52,919 nucleotides of DNA from Gelidibacter pelagius (GTDB lineage: Bacteria; Bacteroidota; Bacteroidia; Flavobacteriales; Flavobacteriaceae), in contig NZ_JAGEVG010000025.1 in the NCBI RefSeq assembly GCF_017581925.1, positions 1 to 52,919 on the forward strand, given 5' to 3'. How positions within the stretch are numbered: position 1 is the stretch's first letter; every line of letters starts with the position of its first letter. Both the position numbers and the translations under genes were made by a program. Below the pieces are notes generated by a model that made no database searches, had not been told where the DNA came from, and worked only from the letters and a program-made list of their open reading frames with translations. This document shows, in pieces, positions 1-7,507 of this stretch.

Positions 1-50
1 TGTGACATGGTTTTATCTTCCCAAACATTAATTATTAGAAAAACTTCGTT

Positions 51-129
51 GCTACAAAGCAAATAGCTCCGTAGGAGCATCATCTTTGTAGCAAAATCAG
101 AAAACCGATAATCTAAGCTCCGTAGGAGC
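51..129. repeat. REP pair 1: two GCTCCGTAGGAGC palindromes
   Basis: The 13-base palindrome GCTCCGTAGGAGC (5-bp stem, GTA loop) lies at 66-78 and again at 117-129. The first copy is enclosed by a perfect 9-bp inverted repeat, GCTACAAAG at 51-59 and CTTTGTAGC at 84-92, so 51-92 can fold into one long hairpin. The same palindrome occurs three more times before the transposase gene at 1065. Short palindromes next to a Y1 transposase are the hallmark of REP elements. That this enzyme recognises them is inference. Confidence 0.8.
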
Positions 130-596
130 GTAATCTTTAAATAGATGCTAAGATGGCAAAAATATGTTCAAATTGTTTTTGGATTAGGAGAAGAATCGAA
201 TTCCCGAAATTCACTGCTTTATGATAAAAAAACAATCATCTCTCTGCGCTTCAGCTCTAATCTATATGTAATTATCTTATTGCAAAGATGATACAATCAT
301 ATTGCGGGGGAGAACGATTGTAAAGATTGTATGCTTCGTTGTTATTATGATTGGTCATTATGGTAATCCAAGGTTTAGCATTTGCAGACAATAGGATTTT
401 AGAATTAAAATTCCCTATGCTTTTATTGAAGTATTGAAATTTAATTATCAAATCGTATTTTTTGTTAAATTAGTAAATTGCAATTGAGTGCTTTATGAGA
501 TTGATAACCGCTATAAAAAAGATTGGCATTTCGTCACGCTATAATCTTTGAAATTGGTGAAACTCTCAAAATTGTCATAAAATGAGATTTCCAATA
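117..596 (+). repeat. decayed tandem unit A (REP + transposase 5' remnant + tail)
   Basis: This block aligns with 647-1036. Matching pieces in order are the palindrome; an ATGGC-type transposase start (153 versus 674); CTGCGCT plus an AT-rich stretch (244-290 versus 724-770); AAAGATTGTATG versus AAAGATTGCATG (near 322 and 790); and a long stretch containing GTATTTTTTGTTAA (near 453 and 922). Offsets drift between about 440 and 530 bases, so both copies have gained or lost sequence. The unit is non-coding now. Confidence 0.65.
153..216 (+). pseudogene. remnant of REP-transposase 5' end (copy A)
   Basis: From an ATGGC at 153 the sequence follows the start of the intact transposase at 1065 with an early internal deletion and many substitutions. 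For example, TATGTTCAAATTGTTTTTG matches TACGTTCAGATCGTTTTTG in the gene, and AATTCCCGAAATTCA matches AATTCCAGAAATTCA. It sits 23 bases after a GCTCCGTAGGAGC palindrome, much as the intact gene sits 15 bases after one. It is a fragment of about 20 codons that cannot encode an enzyme. Confidence 0.65.
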
Positions 597-659
597 GCTC
601 CGTAGGAGCATCATCTTTGTAATTAAAAACGAACTTGTTAATCCAAGCTCCGTAGGAGC
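597..659. repeat. REP pair 2: two GCTCCGTAGGAGC palindromes
   Basis: Palindromes lie at 597-609 and 647-659, 50 bases apart start to start, almost the spacing of pair 1 (51 bases). In each pair the first palindrome is followed by ATCATCTTTGTA and the second by GTAATCT or GTCATCT, so the pairs are copies of one another and not chance occurrences. Confidence 0.75.
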
Positions 660-1036
660 GTCATCTCTATACTATGGCCAACACATTCCCACAAATATAC
701 GTTCAAATCAGATAAGGATGTTGCTGCGCTAGCAGCTTTAACGGATGTATAATTATAGTACAACAAGGATGTCGCAACTACATTGCTACAAAGATTGCAT
801 GACTATATTGTTATTGAGATTGTCAATTGCGGTGATATATGGTTTAATTATTTCATCATAAGGATTTAAGTTTTATAATATTATCGAGGTTTTTGGATTA
901 TTGCAGTTTAATAATCAGATTGTATTTTTTGTTAATTTAGTTGCTACTGTAAATATGTGCTGTATAGGCTTGATCACCGGGATTATGTAATTTATGATTT
1001 CATCCAATAAAGCGCAATGAACTTAGATTTATAATA
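647..1036 (+). repeat. decayed tandem unit B
   Basis: Second, shorter copy of the block at 117-596. It starts at the palindrome 647-659, carries a truncated transposase start (674-709), and ends at the next palindrome (1037). The matching segments keep the same order as in unit A. No open gene is present. Confidence 0.65.
674..709 (+). pseudogene. remnant of REP-transposase 5' end (copy B)
   Basis: The first 36 bases, from ATGGCCAACACATTC, are nearly identical to the start of the intact gene at 1065 (encoding MANTFTQMYVQI). The similarity then stops at GTTCAAATC and the frame hits a stop. It lies 14 bases after a palindrome, the same layout as the intact gene. This is a clear truncated duplicate. 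Confidence 0.85.
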
Positions 1037-1049
1037 GCTCCGTAGGAGC
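1037..1049. repeat. REP palindrome in transposase leader
   Basis: Fifth GCTCCGTAGGAGC, ending 15 bases before the transposase ATG. It is flanked by AGATT upstream and AATCT downstream, which extend the stem. It could be the site the transposase binds, or an mRNA hairpin limiting its expression. Confidence 0.75.
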
Positions 1050-1064
1050 GTAATCTTAATAATT

Positions 1065-1526
1065 ATGGCCAACACATTCACACAAATGTACGTTCAGATC
1101 GTTTTTGCAGTTAAGGGAAGAAAAAATCTAATTCCAGAAATTCATCGTGAAGAAATTGAAAAATATATTTGCGGAATTATCAATAACTGTAAATCCAAGC
1201 CGCTTGCCATATACTGTAATCCAGACCATGTCCATATTTTAATCGGGATGAATCCCTCCTTATCTCTTTCAGATTTAATTCGGGATATTAAAGCTAACTC
1301 TTCAAGATGGATCAATCAAAAACGATGGATTAATGCGCAGTTCAGGTGGCAAGAGGGTTATGGCGCGTTTACCTACTCAAAATCGCACATAGATAAGGTT
1401 GTAAAATATATTTTAAGACAGCCCCAACATCATAAAACACAATCATTTAAGCAAGAGTATTTGGAGCTGTTAAAGTTATATGAGATTGAATTTGAAGAAA
1501 AATATCTTTTTGAGTGGTATGAATGA
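1065..1526 (+). CDS. REP-associated tyrosine transposase (IS200/IS605-like, Y1_Tnp)
   Basis: Single-stranded DNA transposase of the HUH/Y1 superfamily, 153 aa, the usual size for the Bacteroidota members. The HUH metal-binding motif is HVH at residues 55-57 (in NPDHVHILIG). The likely nucleophile is Tyr115 in the helix VVKYILRQ, followed by HH at 122-123. The W-Q-E-G-Y-G-A-F segment (95-102) is typical of the REP-associated subgroup. No tnpB or IS605 accessory gene follows. The palindromes just upstream and two truncated copies of its own 5' end support a domesticated RAYT rather than a free IS. No frame damage is seen, so it is probably functional. The ATG at 1065 is the natural start (MANTFTQ is the family's usual N-terminus). 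Confidence 0.9.
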   Translation: MANTFTQMYVQIVFAVKGRKNLIPEIHREEIEKYICGIINNCKSKPLAIYCNPDHVHILIGMNPSLSLSDLIRDIKANSSRWINQKRWINAQFRWQEGYGAFTYSKSHIDKVVKYILRQPQHHKTQSFKQEYLELLKLYEIEFEEKYLFEWYE

Positions 1527-1579
1527 TATATGATACCGTATGATTCTGAGTGAATTCGTTTATTAAAACATTAATTTGA

Positions 1580-2176
1580 CTACAGATTTCTATATTTATC
1601 ATGAAGCCCAATACCTTTCAAAATCATGGGTTTGATTTTATCCAATCTGGATGCTTTTGTGGCGTCACGTTTTGCGCTTTCTATATACTCTACGTATTCT
1701 CTTTGTTTCCCTGAAGTGAGTTGTTGGAAACTTTCTTTAAACAAGGGGGCAGTTTTAAACGCTTCATTCAATATACTTGGCATAATAACCGCTTTTTCAT
1801 TGCGGCTAATTTGTAATTCTTTTCCAAGATATTGATTTTCTATCGCTTCATTCACATAGGCCAAGACTACTGGTTTGTTGATATCTTGAAGCGATTCAAA
1901 ACGCATTTGGCGCAAAGCCTTGGTTTTTTCGTCAGCGCTTACCAAAACCTTCCTTTCATCTTTTAAGAAGACACCATTAAAAAACCATATACTGAAATGA
2001 TTTTTAAAGGCACCCAATCCCAAAACGTTCTTTCCGTTTAAGGTATAAACTGGGGCGTTCCATTTCAAGGTTTCAACCAGTTCTGTAGAATTGATAATTT
2101 GCCTTAAAACATCCAATGCTTCAGCAAAATGTGAATTGACTTCAAGGTACTCTTCAATAGAATCTACTTTTCGCAT
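1580..2176 (-). CDS. DUF1801/YdeI-OmdA family protein
   Basis: About 198 aa, cytoplasmic, no signal. The N-terminal part (LRQIINSTELVETLKWNAPVY, then FKNHFSIWFF) is the DUF1801 (YdhG-like) fold. The C-terminal part (LTSGKQREYVEYIESAKRDATKASRLDKI) is the YdeI/OmpD-associated repeat. Family members are loosely described as iron-chaperone-like or stress proteins; the true function is unknown. I chose the ATG at 2176. A TTG at 2194 would add six residues and has an AGGA about nine bases upstream, so it remains possible. It follows pepT on the same strand, but a hairpin at 2221-2248 separates them. Confidence 0.8.
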   Translation of the reverse strand: MRKVDSIEEYLEVNSHFAEALDVLRQIINSTELVETLKWNAPVYTLNGKNVLGLGAFKNHFSIWFFNGVFLKDERKVLVSADEKTKALRQMRFESLQDINKPVVLAYVNEAIENQYLGKELQISRNEKAVIMPSILNEAFKTAPLFKESFQQLTSGKQREYVEYIESAKRDATKASRLDKIKPMILKGIGLHDKYRNL

Positions 2177-2220
2177 GAATTTATTTTTTATCAAATTTAC
2201 TGTCCTGCATTAACTTTTTA

Positions 2221-2248
2221 AACCCCGTCTAAGTTAGTAAACGGGGTT
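2221..2248 (-). terminator. hairpin after pepT
   Basis: Perfect 8-bp inverted repeat AACCCCGT / ACGGGGTT with a 12-base loop, 18 bases past the pepT stop codon. On the minus strand it is followed by TTTAAAAAG, a short U tract, so termination may be only partial. Confidence 0.6.
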
Positions 2249-2265
2249 AATAACATAATAGCAGT

Positions 2266-3504
2266 CTATTTCTTCAAAGCAACCAACTCTGCAATCTTAC
2301 AAATGACTTGAGTTGCTTTGATCATACTTTCCACAGGAACATATTCATAGCGTCCATGAAAATTATGGCCTCCCGCAAAGATATTCGGACATGGTAAGCC
2401 CATATAACTTAATTGGGAACCATCTGTTCCACCTCTAATGGGTTTAATGATGGGTTTAATATTAAGCATTTTCATGGCTTTTTCTGCAATATCCACAATG
2501 TGCATTACCGGTTCTATTTTCTCTTTCATATTGAAATATTGATCCTTGATCTCAATGGTTACAACTTCACGTTCGTATTGCGTATTCAAGTCGAAGGTCA
2601 TTTGAAGCATGGCTTCCTTCCGAGCTTCAAACTTTGCCATATTATGGTCTCTTATAATATATTTCAAAATCGTTTCTTCCACAACGCCTTCAATACTGGC
2701 AAGATGAAAAAATCCTTGATAATCTTCTGTATGTTCTGGGGTTTCAAGCATTGGTAAGGAATTGATAAACTCGGTAGCAATATACATGGAGTTGATCATT
2801 TTTCCTTTGGCATATCCTGGATGCACAATCTTTCCTTTCACTTTTACCGTGGCACCAGCAGCATTGAAATTCTCATATTCCAATTCACCAATTTGGCTGC
2901 CATCCATAGTGTATGCCCATTCGGCACCAAATTTCTCGACATCAAATTTATGGGCACCGCGACCAATTTCCTCATCCGGAGTAAAACCGATTCGTATTTT
3001 ACCATGCTTGATTTCAGGATGCTGAATCAAATATTCCATAGCGGAAACAATTTCCGTGATGCCGGCCTTATCATCCGCTCCCAATAGTGTGGTGCCATCC
3101 GTTGTGATAAGCGTTTGTCCTTTGTATTGTAACAAATCATCAAACAGATCTGGTGACAGAATTATATCTTCTTCTGCATTTAAAACGATATCCTTGCCAT
3201 CATAGTTTTCAATTATTTGAGGCTTGACATTCGCCCCCGTAAAATCTGGAGAAGTATCAAAATGGGCCACAAAGCCAATCACCGGAACGTCGTGGTCCAC
3301 ATTGCTCGGTAGCGTTGCCATGATATAAGCATTTTGGTCTATGGAAACATCTTTCATCCCAATGGCCGTGAGTTCTTTAACGAGCGCATGTGCTAAGTCC
3401 CACTGCTTTTCAGTACTTGGAGTGGTTTCTGAATCTGGGTCGGACTCCGTGTCAATAGTAACGTAGCTTATAAATCTATCAATGATGTGTTGTTTATCAA
3501 TCAT
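2266..3504 (-). CDS. pepT: peptidase T (tripeptide aminopeptidase)
   Basis: M20B metallopeptidase that removes N-terminal residues from tripeptides in the cytoplasm. 412 aa, the normal length. The two-zinc site is complete: His81 and Asp83 in AHFDTSP, Asp144 in LGADDKAG, the Glu178-Glu179 pair in TPDEEIG, Asp201 in TMDGSQ, and the late His in [12 protein letters not shown]. The inserted dimerisation or lid domain lies between Asp201 and the C-terminal part. ATG start. A plausible promoter lies just upstream (3524-3553). Divergent from pyrD. Confidence 0.95.
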   Translation of the reverse strand: MIDKQHIIDRFISYVTIDTESDPDSETTPSTEKQWDLAHALVKELTAIGMKDVSIDQNAYIMATLPSNVDHDVPVIGFVAHFDTSPDFTGANVKPQIIENYDGKDIVLNAEEDIILSPDLFDDLLQYKGQTLITTDGTTLLGADDKAGITEIVSAMEYLIQHPEIKHGKIRIGFTPDEEIGRGAHKFDVEKFGAEWAYTMDGSQIGELEYENFNAAGATVKVKGKIVHPGYAKGKMINSMYIATEFINSLPMLETPEHTEDYQGFFHLASIEGVVEETILKYIIRDHNMAKFEARKEAMLQMTFDLNTQYEREVVTIEIKDQYFNMKEKIEPVMHIVDIAEKAMKMLNIKPIIKPIRGGTDGSQLSYMGLPCPNIFAGGHNFHGRYEYVPVESMIKATQVICKIAELVALKK

Positions 3505-3523
3505 AACTTTTAATTTTATTATG

Positions 3524-3553
3524 CAAAATAAGGCATATTAACAATAACAACAA
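3524..3553 (-). promoter_or_regulatory. putative pepT promoter
   Basis: Read on the minus strand: TTG (3551-3553), 19 bases, then TTATTTTG (3531-3524), one mismatch from TAnnTTTG. It lies about 20 bases before the pepT ATG. Assignment by pattern only. Confidence 0.45.
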
Positions 3554-3660
3554 TGGTGTTAAATGTAATTTAATAGATCCTTGATTTTAAAGTGCCGGTA
3601 TTTTAACTGATCATTTTTTCAGTCGTATGCTTAAATCCTACATAATTCATTAATTGAATA

Positions 3661-3692
3661 AAAAAACTACCCTATCTTTGGGTAGTTTTTTT
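3661..3692. terminator. strong hairpin with T-tail just before pyrD
   Basis: AAAAAACTACCC (3661-3672), a 7-base loop, then GGGTAGTTTTTT (3680-3691): a 12-bp perfect stem that looks like a bidirectional intrinsic terminator. It lies between divergent genes, so there is no upstream transcript to end. It could attenuate pyrD or simply overlap its promoter (the loop holds TATCTTTG). Confidence 0.55.
3673..3680 (+). promoter_or_regulatory. putative pyrD -7 box TATCTTTG
   Basis: Exact match to TAnnTTTG, starting 16 bases after a TTG at 3654-3656 (slightly short for a -33 element). It ends 24 bases before the pyrD ATG. Transcription from here would start inside or just after the right arm of the hairpin. 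Confidence 0.5.
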
Positions 3693-3704
3693 ATTTTGCC
3701 ATCT

Positions 3705-4739
3705 ATGTATAAAATATTACTACGTCCTTTTCTTTTTTTATTCGACCCTGAAGCTGTCCATCATTTTACTTTCAAACTCATAAGATTTGCCCATAGCTTG
3801 GGTTTTGGAGGAGTTTTCAGAAGCAAATATCAAGTCCATAATAAATTGCTTGAACGTGAGCTTTTTGGATTAAAATTCCCCAACCCTGTCGGTTTGGCGG
3901 CTGGTTTTGATAAAAATGCCATGCTTTATAAGGAGCTTTCTAATTTAGGATTTGGCTTTATAGAAATCGGAACGGTTACGCCAAAAGCACAGGCAGGAAA
4001 CGAACAACCGCGATTATTTCGTTTGAAAGAAGATGCTGCGATCATCAATAGGATGGGGTTTAACAACGGTGGTGTTGAAGAGGCAGTTGAACGATTAAAA
4101 TCGAACCCGATAACAGGAAAAAAACATGTTTTGATTGGCGGGAACATCGGTAAGAACAAAATCACCCCTAATGAAGCTGCTGTAAACGATTATATCATCT
4201 GTTTTGAAGCCCTCTTTGATTATGTCGATTATTTCGTGGTCAATGTAAGTTCTCCAAACACACCAAATTTGCGTGCGTTACAGGAAAAGAAACCATTGAC
4301 CGATTTATTGCAAACCCTTCAAGTCAAAAATAATTCTAAGGAAAAACGCAAACCAATTCTCCTCAAAATTGCTCCAGACTTGACCAATGAGCAACTTCTG
4401 GACATTATCGATATTGTTACAGAAACCAAGATTGATGGCGTTATTGCTACCAACACCACTATTTCCCGAGAAGGACTAAAAAGTAATAACAAAGATGAGA
4501 TGGGTGGATTGAGCGGACAACCTTTAACAAAGCGGTCTACAGAAGTCATTCGGTTTTTAGCAGAAAAGAGCAATAAGGCATTTCCAATTATTGGTGTAGG
4601 AGGGATCCATTCTGCGGAAGATGCCTTGGAGAAATTAGAGGCAGGTGCAGATTTGATACAACTCTATACCGGCTTTATTTATGAAGGCCCTAAATTGATT
4701 AAAGATATTAATAAAGCCATTTTAACAAAACAGTTATAA
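3705..4739 (+). CDS. pyrD: dihydroorotate dehydrogenase (quinone), class 2
   Basis: Fourth step of pyrimidine synthesis: oxidises dihydroorotate to orotate with FMN, passing electrons to quinone at the membrane. 344 aa from the ATG at 3705, close to the class 2 norm. The N-terminal helices ([23 protein letters not shown]) are the class 2 membrane-associated quinone-tunnel segment. Lys70 lies in AAGFDKN. The catalytic base is Ser183 in VNVSSPNTP, which separates class 2 from the Cys of class 1. FMN-phosphate loops are GVGGIHS and the TGFIYEGP region. An in-frame TTG at 3654 would add 17 residues translated through the hairpin and is rejected. It stands alone as a transcription unit. Confidence 0.95.
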   Translation: MYKILLRPFLFLFDPEAVHHFTFKLIRFAHSLGFGGVFRSKYQVHNKLLERELFGLKFPNPVGLAAGFDKNAMLYKELSNLGFGFIEIGTVTPKAQAGNEQPRLFRLKEDAAIINRMGFNNGGVEEAVERLKSNPITGKKHVLIGGNIGKNKITPNEAAVNDYIICFEALFDYVDYFVVNVSSPNTPNLRALQEKKPLTDLLQTLQVKNNSKEKRKPILLKIAPDLTNEQLLDIIDIVTETKIDGVIATNTTISREGLKSNNKDEMGGLSGQPLTKRSTEVIRFLAEKSNKAFPIIGVGGIHSAEDALEKLEAGADLIQLYTGFIYEGPKLIKDINKAILTKQL

Positions 4740-4864
4740 ACTAAAAGGTTCATGGGGAGAATACGAAATTTAGCAACTATAAATATTCAATAACTATCCC
4801 GTATTCATTCAATGTGAGTCTTGAATCTTACGTTTAATTGCGCTCCGGTCTTACATCTTCTTTT

Positions 4865-5479
4865 ATGATAGAAACTCTCCTCTCTTTTTCAGTAGCAACG
4901 TTAGCCTTGGCCATTGCACCAGGGCCAGATAACATCTATGTCTTGACCCAATCTTTAGTCAATGGCACCAAAAGTGGCATCGCCACAACCGCTGGTCTCA
5001 TCAGTGGCTGTATTGTGCATACGACACTTTTGGCATTTGGTATTTCAGCAATTATCACGACTTCCGAAGAACTTTTTTATGGGATTAAAGTTTTAGGAGC
5101 TTGCTATTTACTTTACTTGGCTTATACAGTTTATAAAAGTGATGACCAAATCTCATGGTCAGAAGATGCACCTCGCAAATCTTATTTACAACTCTTCAAA
5201 ACAGGTGTGATCATGAATTTGGTGAATCCGAAAGTTATGATCTTCTTCTTGGCATTTTTCCCTGGCTTTCTATGGGATAAAGACGGAAATACTGTTGTAC
5301 AATTTTATATTTTAGGAATTACTTTTATGGTGGTTTCCTTTCTTATTTTTAGTAGCGTTGCTTTATTGGCAGGGCGTATCTCCGAATTCATACTAAAAAG
5401 GAAAGGGGTCGGCGTTTTCTTAAAATGGCTTCAGATTGTTGTTTTTGTTGGCATTGCACTCTACATAATTGCAGCTTAA
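4865..5479 (+). CDS. LysE/RhtB family amino-acid exporter
   Basis: 204 aa integral membrane protein with about six hydrophobic segments. The diagnostic N-terminal motif of the family, APGPDNIYVLTQSL(V)NG, is at residues 18-34. The mid-protein LVNPKVMIFFLAFFPGFL is the second family signature. Members export lysine, homoserine, threonine or other small molecules; the substrate here cannot be told. The ATG at 4865 is preferred over a TTG at 4838, which would add a nine-residue polar leader. It may be cotranscribed with pyrD (125-base gap) but no clear promoter is visible. Confidence 0.88.
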   Translation: MIETLLSFSVATLALAIAPGPDNIYVLTQSLVNGTKSGIATTAGLISGCIVHTTLLAFGISAIITTSEELFYGIKVLGACYLLYLAYTVYKSDDQISWSEDAPRKSYLQLFKTGVIMNLVNPKVMIFFLAFFPGFLWDKDGNTVVQFYILGITFMVVSFLIFSSVALLAGRISEFILKRKGVGVFLKWLQIVVFVGIALYIIAA

Positions 5480-5602
5480 ATAAAATATTTTTTGGATCAT
5501 ACCTTTTCAAATAAGAAGCATTAATTATCTGATTCATAGATGAATTGCTCACTTTGAACGATGTAAATTACAGGAATACAGTTAATTTAGCAGTTAACCA
5601 AA

Positions 5603-6328
5603 ATGAGTTTTATTATGAGAAAAATGACATTTCTTGCAGTACTGTTTTTTGTGCTCTTCTCTTGCAACAATGAAAAAAAAGGATCTTCTGAAACTAAATC
5701 AGATAACAAGTCAGAGAAAGTCAGCAACAAAAGTGATGGCAAATCCTACGATTGTTTAAAAGACTATAAGGACGATTATGAAGCGCTGCTTACCAAAGAT
5801 GAAATGACTTCTGTGCATCCCATAAATGATAAAGCGAAGGTAGAATTGCGATCGGGCAGCTACGGCGAACATATTTATAGATGGAATAGTAATCGCCCTT
5901 CCTTTACAATGGAAGTGAGCAATATGAAAATGGATGTTCCAGATCAAAATACCATAGGAATAAAAAATCTTTCCTTCTATTCAGATAAAACTGATTTGAA
6001 ATCGGCAATTGGAACTTTTGATATGGGGTATAAGCAATTATCGGATAAAGAATTGGAGCAAATCCAGAAAAATCTCGAAAAAGCAGAAGATGAAGTGAAA
6101 AAAACGGGGGAAGATCTTATGAAAGTGAGGTCTAAAATGAATTGGGATGCTGTTGAGGGCTTAGGCTCGAGTGCTTGGTACAAATGGAGTGATCAATGGG
6201 GCGGCGAATTGGTCGTACTTGCCGGTAGAGCTAATTTTACCATCCTTATAAAAATCAGTGATGATCCAGATGAGAATAGGGAATTAGCAAAAAAGCTCGC
6301 CGAAAAAGTGATTGCTAAATGTAAGTAA
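5603..6328 (+). CDS. predicted lipoprotein, function unknown
   Basis: 241 aa. Signal peptide with lipobox (LFFVLFSC-N), then a Lys/Ser-rich linker (residues 24-48) and a globular domain starting YDCLKDYKDDYEALL. The middle holds a charged helical stretch (about 145-175, ELEQIQKNLEKAEDEVKK) predicted to be coiled-coil. The C-terminus GGELVVLAGRANFTILIKISDD looks like beta strands, then a helix. I do not recognise the family. The ATGs at 5615 and 5624 would also leave a good signal peptide. A strong terminator follows immediately. Confidence 0.75.
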   Translation: MSFIMRKMTFLAVLFFVLFSCNNEKKGSSETKSDNKSEKVSNKSDGKSYDCLKDYKDDYEALLTKDEMTSVHPINDKAKVELRSGSYGEHIYRWNSNRPSFTMEVSNMKMDVPDQNTIGIKNLSFYSDKTDLKSAIGTFDMGYKQLSDKELEQIQKNLEKAEDEVKKTGEDLMKVRSKMNWDAVEGLGSSAWYKWSDQWGGELVVLAGRANFTILIKISDDPDENRELAKKLAEKVIAKCK

Positions 6329-6330
6329 TT

Positions 6331-6377
6331 GAACTATGGGCTTTTAATTAAGTAACATTCTTAAAAGCCCATAGTTC
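6331..6377. terminator. 17-bp perfect inverted-repeat terminator
   Basis: GAACTATGGGCTTTTAA (6331-6347) and its exact complement (6361-6377) with a 13-base loop, followed by TTGGTTTATTT. It starts two bases after the preceding stop codon, so it ends the lipoprotein transcript. Confidence 0.85.
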
Positions 6378-6455
6378 TTGGTTTATTTATAATATTTGAA
6401 ATTCTACACCTCTTCTTTTTTTGATTTGAAAGATTACTGCATACGTAGGAATTCA

Positions 6456-6463
6456 TATCTTTG
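6456..6463 (+). promoter_or_regulatory. putative -7 box TATCTTTG of HMG-CoA lyase gene
   Basis: Exact TAnnTTTG ending only five bases before the ATG at 6469, which would give a leaderless or near-leaderless mRNA. The nearest TTG upstream (6426-6428) is 27 bases away, outside the usual 17-23, so the assignment is uncertain. Confidence 0.4.
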
Positions 6464-6468
6464 GTCCC

Positions 6469-7329
6469 ATGCAACAGGTTAAAATAATCGAATGTCCACG
6501 AGATGCCATGCAAGGCATCAAGGACTTTATTCCAACTGAAAAGAAAGTCCAGTACATTCAGTCATTATTGCGTGTTGGCTTTGACACGATAGATTTTGGA
6601 AGCTTCGTTTCTCCCAAGGCTATTCCGCAAATGGTCGATACTGCTGAGGTGTTATCCAAACTCGATCTTTCTACGACCAAAAGCAAACTGTTGGCCATTA
6701 TAGCCAATACCCGAGGTGCTGATGATGCATCCAAACATTCTGAAATAAATTATTTGGGCTATCCGTTTTCAATTTCAGAAAACTTCCAAATGCGAAACAC
6801 TCATAAGACTATTGCGGAATCTGTGGTGATCTTGGATGAGATTTTGGAAATCGCAGATAAATCCAATAAGGAAGTGGTGGTCTATATCTCCATGGGTTTC
6901 GGAAATCCTTATGGCGATCCTTGGGATGTAGATATTGTTGGCGATTGGACCGATCGTTTGGCAAAAATGGGTGTAAAGATTTTGTCATTAAGCGATACGG
7001 TTGGCACGTCCAATCCAGAGAATATAAATTACCTTTTTGCCAATTTGATTCCAGAATACCCACATATCGAATTTGGTGCCCATCTCCATACAACACCAAC
7101 ATCTTGGCATGAAAAGGTAGATGCCGCTTACAAAGCGGGTTGTCTCCGGTTTGATGGAGCTATTCAGGGTTTTGGGGGTTGCCCAATGGCAAAAGACGAA
7201 TTGACCGGAAATATGCCCACCGAAAAATTACTCTCTTATTTTACCTCAAAACAACGTAATACCTTAAATGCCTTGAGTTTTGAAAGTGCATACAATGAAG
7301 CAACCAAAATTTTCACATCTTACCACTGA
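6469..7329 (+). CDS. hydroxymethylglutaryl-CoA lyase
   Basis: Cleaves HMG-CoA (or a close analogue) to acetyl-CoA and acetoacetate, the last step of leucine breakdown; TIM-barrel enzyme of the HMGL-like family, cytoplasmic. 286 aa, typical. Visible active-site residues: Arg11-Asp12 in ECPRDAMQG, His205 and His207 in GAHLHTT (metal ligands), and the catalytic loop Cys238 in GFGGCPMAKDELTGN with Asn248. The start must be at 6469 because the essential PRD motif begins at residue 10. A single-gene unit, bounded by a terminator upstream. Related aldolase-type lyases are possible, but the GGCP loop favours HMG-CoA lyase. Confidence 0.92.
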   Translation: MQQVKIIECPRDAMQGIKDFIPTEKKVQYIQSLLRVGFDTIDFGSFVSPKAIPQMVDTAEVLSKLDLSTTKSKLLAIIANTRGADDASKHSEINYLGYPFSISENFQMRNTHKTIAESVVILDEILEIADKSNKEVVVYISMGFGNPYGDPWDVDIVGDWTDRLAKMGVKILSLSDTVGTSNPENINYLFANLIPEYPHIEFGAHLHTTPTSWHEKVDAAYKAGCLRFDGAIQGFGGCPMAKDELTGNMPTEKLLSYFTSKQRNTLNALSFESAYNEATKIFTSYH

Positions 7330-7433
7330 AAATTCTTTTATGGAATATTGATTTTTTTATTGCTTGCAATATTCTCATTCTCAACATTTACTTTAGTTTC
7401 CCGTTTTCTTATTTGAAATTAATCTAAATAAGC

Positions 7434-7465
7434 TTTGGTGCTTTTAAAATCCTAACTTATTTTTG
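7434..7465 (+). promoter_or_regulatory. promoter of the DUF4856-imelysin locus
   Basis: TTTG at 7434-7437, 20-base spacer, TATTTTTG at 7458-7465: a full match to the Bacteroidota consensus, 42 bases before the ATG at 7508. This is among the best promoters in the window. Confidence 0.7.
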
Positions 7466-7507
7466 TACTCGAATCAAATCAACTATTTATATTAAGACTA
7501 AATAAGA

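Noticed and set aside
3654-3704. TTG start adding 17 residues to pyrD
   Set aside because: The extension translates a terminator-like hairpin and precedes the normal class 2 N-terminus. The ATG at 3705 fits the family.
7350-7400. Possible Fur-like box upstream of the DUF4856 promoter (two ATTCTC hexamers near 7371-7383)
   Set aside because: Only about 10 of 19 positions match the Fur consensus, so it cannot be claimed. Iron regulation is inferred from gene families only.
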